The notes beneath the pieces are model-generated. The model was not told where the DNA came from, did not search any database, and saw only the letters and a program-made list of their open reading frames with translations. Both the position numbers and the translations under genes were made by a program. From the NCBI GenBank assembly GCA_004335635.1, contig QAXH01003027.1, positions 1-12,685 of the forward strand: a stretch of DNA of 12,685 bases, read 5' to 3'. The stretch comes from Chloromonas sp. AAM2. Lineage: Eukaryota > Chlorophyta > Chlorophyceae > Chlamydomonadales > Chlamydomonadaceae. Below are positions 1-9,362 of this stretch, one piece after another (within the stretch, counting starts at the first letter, position 1; every line of letters starts with the position of its first letter).

Positions 1-62
1 AATGGTTGCTGGCGGTAATACAGACCAATTCACACAAACTGTCCCAGAACCGGCAAACTTCT
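1..62. mobile_element. Right end of a short terminal-inverted-repeat element (copy 1, truncated by window edge)
   Basis: Positions 3-62 match positions 6111-6170 with about five mismatches in 60 by hand count, ending in the same inverted-repeat tip (TGTCCCAGAACYGGCAAACT). The matching stretch in copy 2 is that element's right end, so this is the right end of a related non-autonomous element whose left part lies outside the window. No coding capacity is visible. The exact outer boundary is uncertain because sequence beyond CTTCT at 62 is no longer shared. Confidence 0.7.
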
Positions 63-463
63 TGATCACACTTGTGAAGTGTTTGATGGTGGGCGTGTCA
101 TCAGCAGGGCAGGGTGCATGGGTTGACGTGTTCATGTGCCTTGTTAAGCGGATGACCAGCTTCATGGAAATGTACCACATGGCTGTTGATTTTGGTCAGC
201 AGAGGTGCGCATCAACCCTAGACGCACAGGGTGTTGCTGGCCTTAGGTCAGGCTGGTGCCGGATTGGGCTCATGCACGGAACTGTTATCGCTCAGCATAT
301 TGGATTGTCAGCACCGGAGTTTGGTCAGCACAGGCCAAAACACACAATCCCCAGAAGCACAGACACAGGCTAACTTGTGCAGGGTTGGGCTTATGCGCAC
401 GAGCGGTACTGATTGTGACAGCCTGCGGGGATGCGGGCACTCCCTGGGTGAGCCGAGGTGTGA
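63..463. other. Non-coding stretch upstream of gene A
   Basis: I find no supported gene here. Open frames exist, but none shows a recognisable domain, a repeatable splice pattern or the GC-rich codon choice of the exons downstream. The stretch may be intergenic or may include untranslated exon sequence of gene A. The only internal structure I see is the weak duplication listed separately. Confidence 0.5.
191..425. repeat. Diverged tandem duplication, unit about 120-130 bp
   Basis: TTTGGTCAGCAGAGG at 191 recurs as TTTGGTCAGCACAGG at 320. ATTGGGCTCATGCACG at 263 recurs as GTTGGGCTTATGCGCACG at 384. The order and spacing of the two shared blocks are similar, with offsets of 129 and 121, so an old tandem duplication with small indels is a reasonable reading. 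Similarity between the blocks is weak and was judged by eye. Confidence 0.4.
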
Positions 464-800
464 AGACTGGAACGGCCGTATTCAAAAATCAAAGCTGTCC
501 CAGAGGTGGTTGCCAATCTCAACCATCTTGACAAGCATGGCCGTGCAAATGCAAGTATCAAGAACCTGGCCGCACTGGGCTTCTGTATGATTCTGCTTTC
601 GCGCCGCGGCCTCGGAGGATGAGCGAGAACTCGATAGGAGACCCGAAGGCAAGCAAGCATACGAAATCGCAAGGACTTGGATTTTTAAGACCATTACAAC
701 AAGGCCGTTTATATGTGATGTTGCCTTTGCTTCACATGACGCAGGATGTCGCGGGGCCCGCCCTGCGCACTCCCGGGCATGGCAGGTTTGGGGGTGGTGA
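464..800 (+). other. Two overlapping frame-offset open segments, possible coding relic or unmodelled exons
   Basis: One frame is open from 464 to the stop at 620-622 and reads naturally (KIKAVPEVVANLNHLDKHG, then NASIKNLAALGFCMILL). A second frame, shifted by one base, is open from 591 to the stop at 798-800 (EDERELDRRPEGKQAYEIAR, then WIFKTITTRPF). Neither begins with a Met that explains it, and I recognise no family. Together they could be one old coding sequence broken by a frameshift near 597-615, or exons of gene A or of an upstream gene, or chance. The second segment overlaps the proposed first exon of gene A in another frame, so both cannot be coding as drawn. Confidence 0.3.
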
Positions 801-3800
801 CATGCAGGAGCATCTGGCAAGGATGGGTAGGCAGCTCGAGGAAATGGAGGCGCAACACCAGCAGGTAGCTATGTTACACCTTGGAATGCTGCAAGCACTT
901 AGCCAAGCTGTCATAATCGCATGTGGCAGCATGTGCCAATTGCAGTGTGTGGCGTTGCCATGCATAAGATTGTAGGCTGCTTTCAACGTGCAGATGTTTG
1001 GCGGTCGGCAGCCTGACCGTGGAAACCTTGCAAAGGCTACCGCCAGGTACTGGCAGGGCATCACCGATGCCAGCGCCATGCGGCATGTCTCGGCCATTGA
1101 GATGGCATCTTCACAGGTGTGCACATGCTTGGGAGTCCGCATTTGTCTTCCAGCCCATTCTTGTGCTCGTGGCTTGTGGTTCATGGCTGCCACAAATACA
1201 ACAGAAGGCTTGACCGGAACTCCAACAACAAGCAGACGTAGCTCAGCAGCGGGCATGCACAGGTGACGCTTGCGTTCTGCACCCTGACGACCAGTAACCC
1301 ACACTCAGGCATGTAAGAGGCGCTAAAAAACTACGGAAGACAAAACAAATGTTGCTTTAACGACCACGACCATGTGAAGTCCGGACATGTTGTTCCATGT
1401 CAGGCCAGCCATAGAATGCATTCCAGCTCGGGCATGCTCCGTTTTGCCGGGTTGGCCGCGTTGCGCTGCCTGTTTAAAAGATGGCTCATCAAGATGGTCC
1501 CTCAGCACGGTGAACCTTCCCGATGTCAAGTTCACAGCTGGTGATTGCCTGAGCCAGGTCCACAGCATCACATGCTGCTTTCACAATCGTGCTGCTGTGC
1601 TCCGTCTGCTGCAGGACGAGCGCTCAGCCCTGGCACTGCTCCTCCGCAGCCCCAGCAGCCCCACGCCAGGCAACTGCACAGGCTCAGACCATGGCAGCCC
1701 CTTGGCACACAGCCGCAACAGCCAGCACATGCTGCAGACCAGGCGCACCAGCCTGCCCCGTGCATCAACCGCCACGCCAGTGTCGCGGGGAGCCAGAAGC
1801 ATGACAGCAGATCAAGTGGTGTCGGCAAGCATGGAAATCAGGGGCAGCCACAGCACAAGCTTCCGTGGTGCAGGCCGCCGTCTGGCTCATGCCAACAGTG
1901 GCAGTGCTAGCCCTGTCAGCACACCCAGGTCCGGTCACGGGGGAGCACCCGGTCATCTGCAGGGTGTCTCAGCCTCATCCACACCCCGCTCACAACGTGT
2001 GCATTCGGCTGCTTCGACGCCCCGCTCACACCGTGCGGCCTCCGCCACCTCCACGCCCCGTTTGCAACGCTTGCGTTCAGGCACAGGCAGCGAGACGAGC
2101 AGCCCAACGGCGAGTCGGGATGCAATTCAACAGGCGCCTGCGGGGGCCGATCGGGCTGCACGTGTGGCTGCACTGCAGGCATACTGGGAGCGCATGGTGG
2201 CACGACACCCCCAGCCCGGTCACGTGCAAGCGGCGTCTCCTGGCCGTGAAGGTGACACACACAGCCAGCTGCCCGTGCCAGGTATTACCGCTGCAAGCGG
2301 AACATCCCAGTCGGCGGCCAGTCCAGCACACGTAATCGCTTCGGGGGGCCAGCGTGCTGGAACAGAGCCGCTCAGGGCGGCGGATGTTCAAGTGTACAAG
2401 TACCCTCGGGGTGCACGCGCGGGCGCTATAGATGGCTCAGATTCAGATGACGGGACCGACTCCAGTCCCCAGCCTGATGCCAGGCTTACCACCAGTGTCA
2501 GTGCCCCAGCAGCGAGTGCTTCCAGTTGTGGTGCATCTTCAGAGGGCAGTGTACCGCCTAGCCTGCTGATGATGCCTGAGCCATCCTTCAGCAATGCACA
2601 CTACAGCAGCGCGGGGAGCAGCCGTGCTGGCAGCCCTACTCTACCACCGCCATCCCTGCCCTTGGCCCACAACATTACTTTTGACCCATCCCCGGGCAAG
2701 AACAAGCACGCTGCGGTTTCGCCTGGGCGCATGGCCCATGTCATTCATGCACATGGTGGCATGGGTCAATCGCCACAGGGTGGTGCTCCTAGTACGCATG
2801 GCCACATGGCTGCAACCGCACATGCAAGCTTGGAGGACTTTGATGTGGAGATGTTGTCATCTCCACCACCTCGCCAGCCCAGTAATGGGTTTCTTGAGGC
2901 TGACTCGGTGCTCATGGGTAGTCCGCTGCCCCATAACCTGCAGCAGCCTGCCACAGCGACGCAGCATCTTGGCCCTGGCGGCCTGCCCATCCCGGCACGG
3001 CCGGAAGCCCAGCAGACACGGCTTGGAAACGCATCTGCGGGCCCGCTGGTGTCCCGTTTCACACTGCCTAAGAGCTTTGCGGCCGAGCCACGCGTGCTGC
3101 TGTATGAACCGGGCCGGTACGCTGGCAGCCCAGACACCAGCGAACCAGCATTTCTTGCCCAAATGCATCAGCAGGAGCACGTGCAACAACAGGCGCAGTG
3201 GATGCTTACCAGCGCAGCACAAGCCCCTTGGCCACGGGATGTGGCGACTCAGCCTGCAGCATCCCAGCAGCAGCATTGGCCGGTGCTAGGCATGGCACCT
3301 GCTGGCAGCTGGTCCCCGGCTGGTCCGGCTAGGCCAGCGCCCTCCCGCTGGTCAGCAGGAGATGCCCGTGTGTCAGCAGGGAGAGGAACAGCAGCATCAG
3401 TGGACCCGTGGCAGGGCGATGCTTCAAGCGCCTTGCCCTTTAGTCCTGAGCGTGCCTCACCCCACCCCTGGGCCTCACCCAGCAGCATGCTTGCCACCCC
3501 AGGTCATGGCAACACAACCTTCCTCAACATGCCTCAGCCATCTGCCAGCCCGCTGGCGCCACGCCCCACTGGCACACCATACGCTGCAGGGTCTGATACC
3601 AGCTTTCCAGCCACACCTGCCACTGCACCGTGGCCACTAGCACCCCACATGCCAGCCCCAGCCGCAACAGACGTTGATGCCTGCCATGCAGCCCATGCCA
3701 ACGCTGCCATGCTGGGTTCCCATGTAGCTAGTGGTTCAGCAGCACCTGGCGCACATGATGCGGTGTTTATGGCGGATCTCACAGCCACACAGAACGAGCT

Positions 3801-6800
3801 GCGGGCGGCCATTGTTGCGGCTCAGGCCGAGCGCCAGGCCTTGGATGCATCCCTCACGCAGCTGACCAGCGCCGCAGCCCTGCTGCAGGCCAGGGGGTCA
3901 GCCCTGGGAATGCCAGGCACGCAAGCGGCTACTGCCACAAGCAACCAGCAACGCAACAGGTCAGTGGATGTGCCGCAGCATGGAAATGATGGAGCCAGCA
4001 CAAGCATCACTTCACACCAATCGGACACTGATGCCAGCGGAAAACTGGAAGCTACCTCGCATGAGCTGCCACCTGACTTGGGTAGTCCAGTATCTACTGG
4101 TAAGCTGGCTGCTCTAAAGCAACGGCGACACCAGCAGAGGGCCCACAGCCCGTCACCCAGTGCTGGCCAGCAGGAGCAACAGCAGCAGGAGCACGCTGCA
4201 GCTTCTGTATCTAGCGCAAACCCGCAATACAACGCTGGCACTCCGTCTTCCGGTGGTGGCCAACACACTCCGGTGCCTGCACAGAGGCCCTCAAACAGCG
4301 CAAGCAACCCAGGCAGTGCCTCGTCTGTGCACATGCCTGGCTCAGGGACAACAGGCAGTGGGCAGGCCTCACACACACCAGGCACTGGCACCCTTGGCAG
4401 CGCGTACTCCGCTCAGACGCCGGGCTCAGTCACATCAGGCAGTACAAACGCAGTACAAGCACGCGGTTCAACTAGGCATGGCAGCGCGCACCCCACGGCC
4501 AGCGGAAGGTTAGCACGGTCAGTGCACAGCCGCTCAGACGTCACACCCGCCACACCTCAAAGCCGCGCATCGAGCGGTGGCACGCCCCAAACCCGTCGCA
4601 GCAGCAGCACTGGCCGTGCATATGCAGGGCCCGGTGGCGGGGGCGGTGTGGCAACAGAGGCACGCAGGCGCAGCCGCCGCGCATCGCATGACGTCCACCA
4701 CAGCGGTTACAGTGGCGGTTTCTCTCCCCTGACCTTGGAGCTGCCTGGGGCAGGCACGCCCACTAACAGTATCATGGCGGCCATGCAACGCAGGAGACGA
4801 TCCATGTCTGAGATCAGATCCAGCTCCCTCTTCCCCGACCCTACCCCTGCTGAGCCACTTTTGCCGCCAAACGCTACCCTGTCAGGGGTCAAGCAACAGC
4901 AGCAACAAGCTGAGCCGGCTGTGCAGCAACAGCTAGGTGTTGTGGGCGTTGCTCAATCAGAAGGTGCCTCAGGTGCAGCTCAGCGGGGTGACGGTGGGGG
5001 ACTGACCTTGAAGCCAGAGGGTCAGTTGGGCGTGCCACAGGTTGTGCCTGAAGAGGTGCAGCAACAGCAGGATTCGCAGGTACTGCAGCAGCAGCAGCAG
5101 CTGCTGCAGTTGGCGGCTGGACAGGGAATGCAGCAGCTGGGGCAGCAAGGCAGGCTGGATGTCGTGCACCAGTTGCAGCAGTCGTGGCTGGCCGGGCAGG
5201 CGACCACAGCAGGCGGGCAGCAACACGCACAGCAGGCCGATACCGCTATACTCCCTCACCAGCACCAGCAGCAGGGCGGGCAAAGCTTGGTGCAGCCACA
5301 ACAGAGTGGGCTGGCTGTGCTGCAAGCCTGGGATGCATACCGTACACACCTGTCAGGCCAGCAGCCACCAGCCAGCAGACCCACAACTGCTACCGCTGCG
5401 CCTGTTGTCCTACGTCTGCCTGGTGGCGGCATGGAATTAGGTCATGGCGCAACAGGTCTGTCGTCAACCTTTTCACCGGGCCATCTAGCGGCCATGAACA
5501 GCAACCTGATGCAGCCTGTACCCACCGTAGGTGTGGCCCATGCGGCTACTGATGTGCTCCCACAAGCAATTGCTGTGCAGCCGGCAGCACTGCAACAGCC
5601 TGGGCTGACCGTGCAGACAGCCGTAAACACAGGGCAACCCGTGCAGGGCATGCATGTGGGTGCTGGGTTGTCACCACAAGCAACGCCACAAACAGGCAGA
5701 CAGGCTGTGGGGAGTGGTGCCAGGACCGGGACTGATGGCGGCCTGGGCCCGCACTCGCACCCACAGTCCCGACCCCCTACTACTTTGCTGGCGCCTTCAC
5801 CGGCGTGCAAGACTAGTGCAGGTGAGCCGGGCTGTGAACGGCATGTGTCATGCGTCTTGCCTTTTGGTGAGTTTAACCCTCAGGCACACAACTGTGAAGC
5901 GCTCTGTAAAGTCAGTGGGTGTTTTTGTGTTGTTTGCAGCGGATCACAACAACTGAGCTCGCAGCACCAAAGAAAAAAAGTTTGCCAGTTCTGGGACAAT
6001 TTTTTGGGTGGTGTGACACCGCGATGTTTACCCCGCTGTTGACCCCATGTGCAATTCACACACACCCGCACCCACACACACACACATACACATGTTTTGC
6101 TGACACACACTGGTTGCTGGCAGTATTACAGACCTATTCACACAAATTGTCCCAGAACTGGCAAACTTCTTTTTGTTTGTGGAGCACCAGTTACGGCTTT
6201 GGGCATACCTGTTTGGCGACAACAACTTTCCCTTTGCCCAACGTAGCGACAATGACTGCTATGCCTCATGCACATGCCTGCAGATGATGTTCCCATCATA
6301 TCCAGTGCTTGGCCTGCACATGACTCTCAGCCGCCAAGCACCACGGCCACAACCGCCCAGCACACGTCATCTGCTATCCGTCCCTCAATCACCCGGGCCC
6401 AGGCACACCACCAGCCTATGCACACGGAGGCACATCCACAGCAGCCGCCCAGTCACAGCAGCTCACAGACATCCAGCTATCCAACAACAGGTGTTGGACC
6501 GCAGCAACATGAGGAGCCAGTGGGTGGATTGGTGTCGTCCAGTGTGCCCTCAGCCCTGTGGGAGTCAGGCCAGGCTGGGCAGCCCTCCGCACTGCAGCGG
6601 CTCAAGCTCAAGTGCTTCCAACGCCACGCGCTGTCCGGCCCGCCACAGGTCGTTGCTCCTGACGCGTCCCCGTCCCGCGCCTTGGACCAGGGCGTGGGCC
6701 TGCGCCGACCCCCGCAGACGGCCGCCATGTCAGCGTCTGCCAGTCAGAGGGCTGCTGGTCAGCAGCGAGCTTCAGTACGGGCACCTGCCACACCCATGCT

Positions 6801-7750
6801 AGCCCATGGCCTTCGCACACCCACTGCCGCTGCAGCCGGCAGCAGGGGCATGCGTGGTGATGTTTCATCGAGTGGGCAGGGCCAGGCCGATGCTGGTGGA
6901 GAGGCGAGGGATGATAACATGGAGGCGGTTGGGGCCTCACAGGATGGGCAGGTGGGACCCAAGCCTTATCTGAAACGAAAATCACAGAAGATCGTGGCCA
7001 CGAAGGTGGACTGGTCGCACGTCAAGCCTAGGACCGTGTCCAGGTGCGCAGGGGCTGGGCATAGACAGCATGTGCAGAAACTGAGACGGGACATGGACAG
7101 AGATGGTAGGCGTAAGAGTGTAGCTGCTGCAGGCATTGGCAGATCATTGCAAACAGCAGGGTTTGAAGTTCAGCTTTGCCAGGTGAGCAAGCGCAATGCG
7201 TCTGTGCAGCCAATCCAAATGCACCGCTAGAGCAATGTGGCTTGTTTGGCGCTGCAGGATGGCCGACTACGACTGTCCGCCGGCACCGGTTCGTGCAACG
7301 CATGGTAAAAGCCCTCTGAACTCTCCCAGCAAGCATACACTAGCGAAGCGAGCAAACCCCAAGCCAACGCCCACAAACAAAGCCACGTCACACCTGCCGC
7401 CAGCACCTTCCTATCTGGATCATGATAACTGGTCGCCGGCTAAACCCGGTACCCTCCGTCAGCATGATAACTGGTCACCCGCCAAACCAAACGTTGTGCG
7501 CCATCCAGTCGCAGCTACACGGGGCGCCCAGCATCACCAGTATGGTGCGGCCAAGGGATACGAGCTGACGCCTTCGACTGGTGCTGGGCAGTACGCGTCG
7601 CCCAGCCAGTACCGGCAGGCTGCGGCAGGGCGGATGGTGGATGGCGGCAACGTCGCATCGTCGCGCTCCCCCGGCTCACCCCTCGACGACCTCCTACTCC
7701 ATGTCAATCATCTGTTGCGCGATTTCGACAAGAAGTTCAATGTGCAGTAA
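619..7750 (+). CDS. Gene A: giant Ser/Gln/Ala-rich protein of unknown function (five-exon model)
   Basis: I do not recognise this protein. The model joins 619-864, 994-1116, 1615-5821, 6284-7043 and 7258-7750. All junctions are GT..AG with matching phases (0, 0, 1, 2), giving about 1,942 residues. The start is unresolved. ATG 619 has A at -3 and reads straight into the GC-rich coding block, but codons in 619-744 are atypical and a good acceptor ends at 744. ATG 802 or an upstream exon are alternatives.

The N terminus has helical segments (MQEHLARMGRQLEEMEAQHQ). A long low-complexity body follows: STPRS repeats near residues 223-275, a short coiled-coil-like stretch near 838-885 (LTATQNELRAAIVAAQAERQ), Gly/Ser repeats near 1015-1085, a basic RRRRSMSE site near 1180 and Gln runs near 1215-1362. 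Near 1752-1779 is a conserved-looking motif, KPYLKRKS then DWSHVKPRTVSR. HDNWSPAKP occurs twice near 1834 and 1848, and the C terminus has a helical tail (LDDLLLHVNHLLRDFDKKF). No enzyme domain, signal peptide or membrane segment is seen. A scaffold or cytoskeletal role is only a guess. Confidence 0.6.
865..993 (+). other. Gene A intron 1
   Basis: This 129-nt intron runs from CAG|GTAGCT to CGTGCAG|ATG, phase 0 on both sides. It joins the helical segment ending EAQHQQ to MFGGRQPDRGNLAKATARYW. The flanking exons are GC-rich and open only in the joined frame, while the intron carries stop codons in that frame. Confidence 0.6.
1117..1614 (+). other. Gene A intron 2 (498 nt)
   Basis: Donor TCACAG|GTGTGC and acceptor CGTCTGCTGCAG|GACGAG are both phase 0, and the joined protein reads HVSAIEMASSQ-DERSALALLLRS. 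The long open frame of exon 3 extends back to an ATG at 1387 without an intron, but 1387-1614 is Cys-rich, compositionally unlike the exon and probably not translated. A separate transcript starting at 1387 cannot be excluded from sequence alone. I see no further exon inside. Confidence 0.5.
1910..2080 (+). repeat. STPRS-type protein repeats in gene A
   Basis: Four degenerate copies of a Ser-Thr-Pro-Arg-Ser/Leu unit (VSTPRSGH, SSTPRSQR, ASTPRSHR, TSTPRLQR) occur at spacings of roughly 13-20 residues. Each has the minimal proline-directed kinase form S/T-P followed by a basic residue. This could be a phosphorylation or microtubule-binding type of disordered segment, but that is inference. Confidence 0.6.
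4290..4500 (+). repeat. Degenerate Gly/Ser/Thr repeats in gene A
   Basis: The protein reads as a run of related units of about 17 residues around TPGSxTxGS, for example MPGSGTTGSGQASHTPG, TGTLGSAYSAQTPG and SVTSGSTNAVQARG. The DNA repeats are imperfect, so the unit seems conserved at the protein level or old. It is a low-complexity spacer of unknown role. Confidence 0.5.
4891..5330 (+). repeat. CAG/CAA-rich poly-glutamine segment of gene A
   Basis: Many short Gln runs of four to six residues are encoded by mixed CAG and CAA codons. The longest uninterrupted CAG run (five units) is near 5084-5100 and is followed by CTGCTGCAG, giving a small palindromic CAG/CTG block. Gln-rich segments of this sort are common in volvocine proteins and do not by themselves indicate function. 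Confidence 0.7.
5970..6182. mobile_element. MITE-like terminal-inverted-repeat element (copy 2) in gene A intron 3
   Basis: A perfect 24-nt inverted repeat pairs 5978-6001 with 6145-6168 (core AGTTTGCCAGTTCTGGGACA). It extends outward into less perfect A-rich/T-rich arms. AGCACCA lies immediately outside both ends, at 5963-5969 and 6183-6189, and is a candidate 7-bp target-site duplication. The element is about 213 bp, has no transposase and includes a CA-rich microsatellite. It belongs to the same family as the copies at 1-62 and from 12253. The family name is not known to me, and the exact ends depend on where the A-rich tip stops. Confidence 0.75.
6058..6092. repeat. CA-rich microsatellite inside the mobile element
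   Basis: An imperfect run of CA dinucleotides with a few C and T interruptions lies in the interior of element copy 2. It is a simple repeat, likely length-variable between individuals. Confidence 0.8.
7044..7257 (+). other. Gene A intron 4
   Basis: Donor TCCAG|GTGCGCA and acceptor GGCGCTGCAG|GATGG are both phase 2, joining DWSHVKPRTVS-R-MADYDCPPAPV. The other acceptable-looking donors here (after 7105, 7111 and 7182) give the wrong phase for exon 5. If the intron is retained, the protein ends at 7228-7230 after a 62-residue basic tail instead of the HDNWSPAKP exon. It is also possible that ATG 7259 starts a separate small gene, but the phase match favours one gene. Confidence 0.6.
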
Positions 7751-9362
7751 CACGCAGCACAGTCCTTGGCTGTGTGTTTGTGTCGTGATTGTGACACAAT
7801 CAATCAGTGGTCACACACTGGCCAGCCGCTGCAACGGCTGTAAGCAGTAATCCGCTGGCCCAGAGCCAAGTGGGGTGGGAGCTACACACCGATGCACCAC
7901 ACATGTGAGCTTGCTTGGCACTGCTGACGTTAGTTGGTTGATGGTCTTGATTGTGTCTGGCTGGACACTTGCAGCGGACGCCATGCTTAGCATCACCAGT
8001 CAGAGCAAAAGTTATCTTGTGGCTACAGTTCGATTTTCAGACCTTCAGTTGCTAGGGTTTTTGTGGGATAAATAGCAAGCCAAGTTTGGTGGGCCGTATC
8101 TCTTTCACTTGGCTTGGATTCCTCTGTGTATGCAGCCTGCCTGTGCACAAGATTGGGGTGACGGCTGATGTCTTCATGCATGCATTGATGGAATTGATGT
8201 GTGTGTTCGAAGACAAGATCGCTTGAAGCAAAGCACTTGCTCTGGAACGCAGCAATGTTGCACACTGTCTGCTGTTTTGGTACGTTTCAGCAGGCACCGA
8301 CAATTTAGGGCAATGATCAGTGTGACAACGGGATAGGGAAGCAGGCAGCTTTTCAACAGCTTCCAGTGGGCGTTTCCGTAGTGAAAAGCGGTTTGAAGCT
8401 ATAATTACAGTAGGCGAGGCAACTGGACACAACAGAATGCAGAAATCAACAAAACCACAGAAGTTAGATCAGTCCCAGCCATCTAATTCTATTGGAAGTT
8501 ATTCAAAGTCCCAGTCAGAGTGATGCTAAGATAAGCTCAGTTGTGCGCTGAATTTCTTGATGGGCTGTCTGGTGACTTCTAGGTGTACACTGAATCTCTT
8601 GCATCCCACATCGTTAGCCATCAACCTGCACTTCAGGCACTGGGTTTGACAAGCCCTGCTGTACACGCTTGCCTGTAACTATTGACACGGCCTGATGTGC
8701 CAAAGACAAGCATAAAGCCAATGTAAATTGGGTTGAATACCACAACTGAACAAGCCGAGGTAGACCGAAAAAGGCAGAGATGCACGCGCCAACGACTACA
8801 AAGTATGAGGCGACACAACGCTCACATGGCGGAATGGCCTGTCGTGTTCCAGCGGGCATGCAGCTGTACAATATGATTTCTTTGGGAGCTACTTGTCATG
8901 AGTTGCAAGTGCTACAATGGGTATATCTGCTGCTGACATCGCCTATGCCAGCTCATCAATATCAATCAGGGCATCAGTACTGGGCATGCTGACCAGACAG
9001 AGATTAATGTGTTGTAGTTGCCCGTAGTCCTCTTGAACTCAGTTGACGCATTTGCTTGTGCTCCCCCAAGAGAACAGGGAAGCACAGCCATACCCATGTT
9101 ATGTGCTAGGGAAGGCACCAGTTGTATTACGGGCATCTCCGTGGCCTCGTTCGAGCATGGCAAGACACACAATTGTCCTTGTGGAGAGTGTCCTCCTTCT
9201 GAGTGGTATCAAGCCCACTTTTCATGGCTGTGATGATCGCGTGTAGTGAGTCAGCCCGTGCGGTGAAGATGAGCAACGGATCAGAAACGTTCAAGATCAC
9301 ACAGCAGGTTCCAGGATGCTCGTCGCCTTTGCATGCAACCGAGACAAAGTGCGCAGCGTGCC
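7751..9362. other. Intergenic stretch between gene A and gene B
   Basis: About 1.6 kb that is visibly less GC-rich than the flanking exons. It should hold the gene A 3' UTR and the gene B promoter and 5' UTR, but I see no TATA-like or other element I can defend. Several short open frames exist on both strands. Some minus-strand ones (8614-8871, and around 9175-9330) read plausibly as protein, but none has a recognisable domain or a spliced partner. I annotate no gene here. Confidence 0.5.
7839..7843 (+). terminator. Candidate polyadenylation signal TGTAA for gene A
   Basis: TGTAA, the usual poly(A) signal of chlamydomonadalean algae, lies about 90 nt after the gene A stop codon at 7748-7750. 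It is a five-base motif and occurs by chance, so this rests on position and on the assumed lineage. Confidence 0.4.

Larger units (their letters stand above)
5822..6283 (+). other. Gene A intron 3, carrying a mobile element and two possible donors
   Basis: Donor GCAG|GTGAGCC after 5821 and acceptor CCTGCAG|ATGATG at 6281-6283 are both phase 1 and join TSA-D-DVPIISSAWPAHD. A second donor TTTTG|GTGAGTTT after 5866 is also phase 1 and would add 15 residues in frame. The intron holds an earlier acceptor-like site (TTGTTTGCAG at 5930-5939) to the left of the inserted element. Splicing there in phase 1 runs into a stop within a few codons. Confidence 0.6.

Noticed and set aside
1387..1614. Extension of the gene A main open frame back to ATG 1387
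   Set aside because: The stretch is Cys-rich and compositionally unlike the exon, and a good phase-0 acceptor at 1614 links directly to the upstream exon ending at 1116. It is kept as a possible alternative start only.
3822..4391. 189-codon minus-strand open frame opposite gene A
   Set aside because: It is Cys/Ala/Leu-rich and mirrors the codon bias of the GC-rich exon on the other strand. It has no domain or splice context of its own.
6058..6092. CA-rich run as a CRISPR-like or functional repeat array
   Set aside because: It is a simple dinucleotide microsatellite without spacers.
5919..6287. 122-codon open frame running through the mobile element
   Set aside because: It is a chance open frame through CA repeats and inverted-repeat arms. 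It is out of phase with gene A exon 4 and has no transposase-like sequence.
8614..8871. Minus-strand open frame resembling a membrane-protein end
   Set aside because: The hydrophobic stretch reads plausibly, but I found no upstream exon, no recognised domain and no exon-like base composition. It is too weak to annotate.
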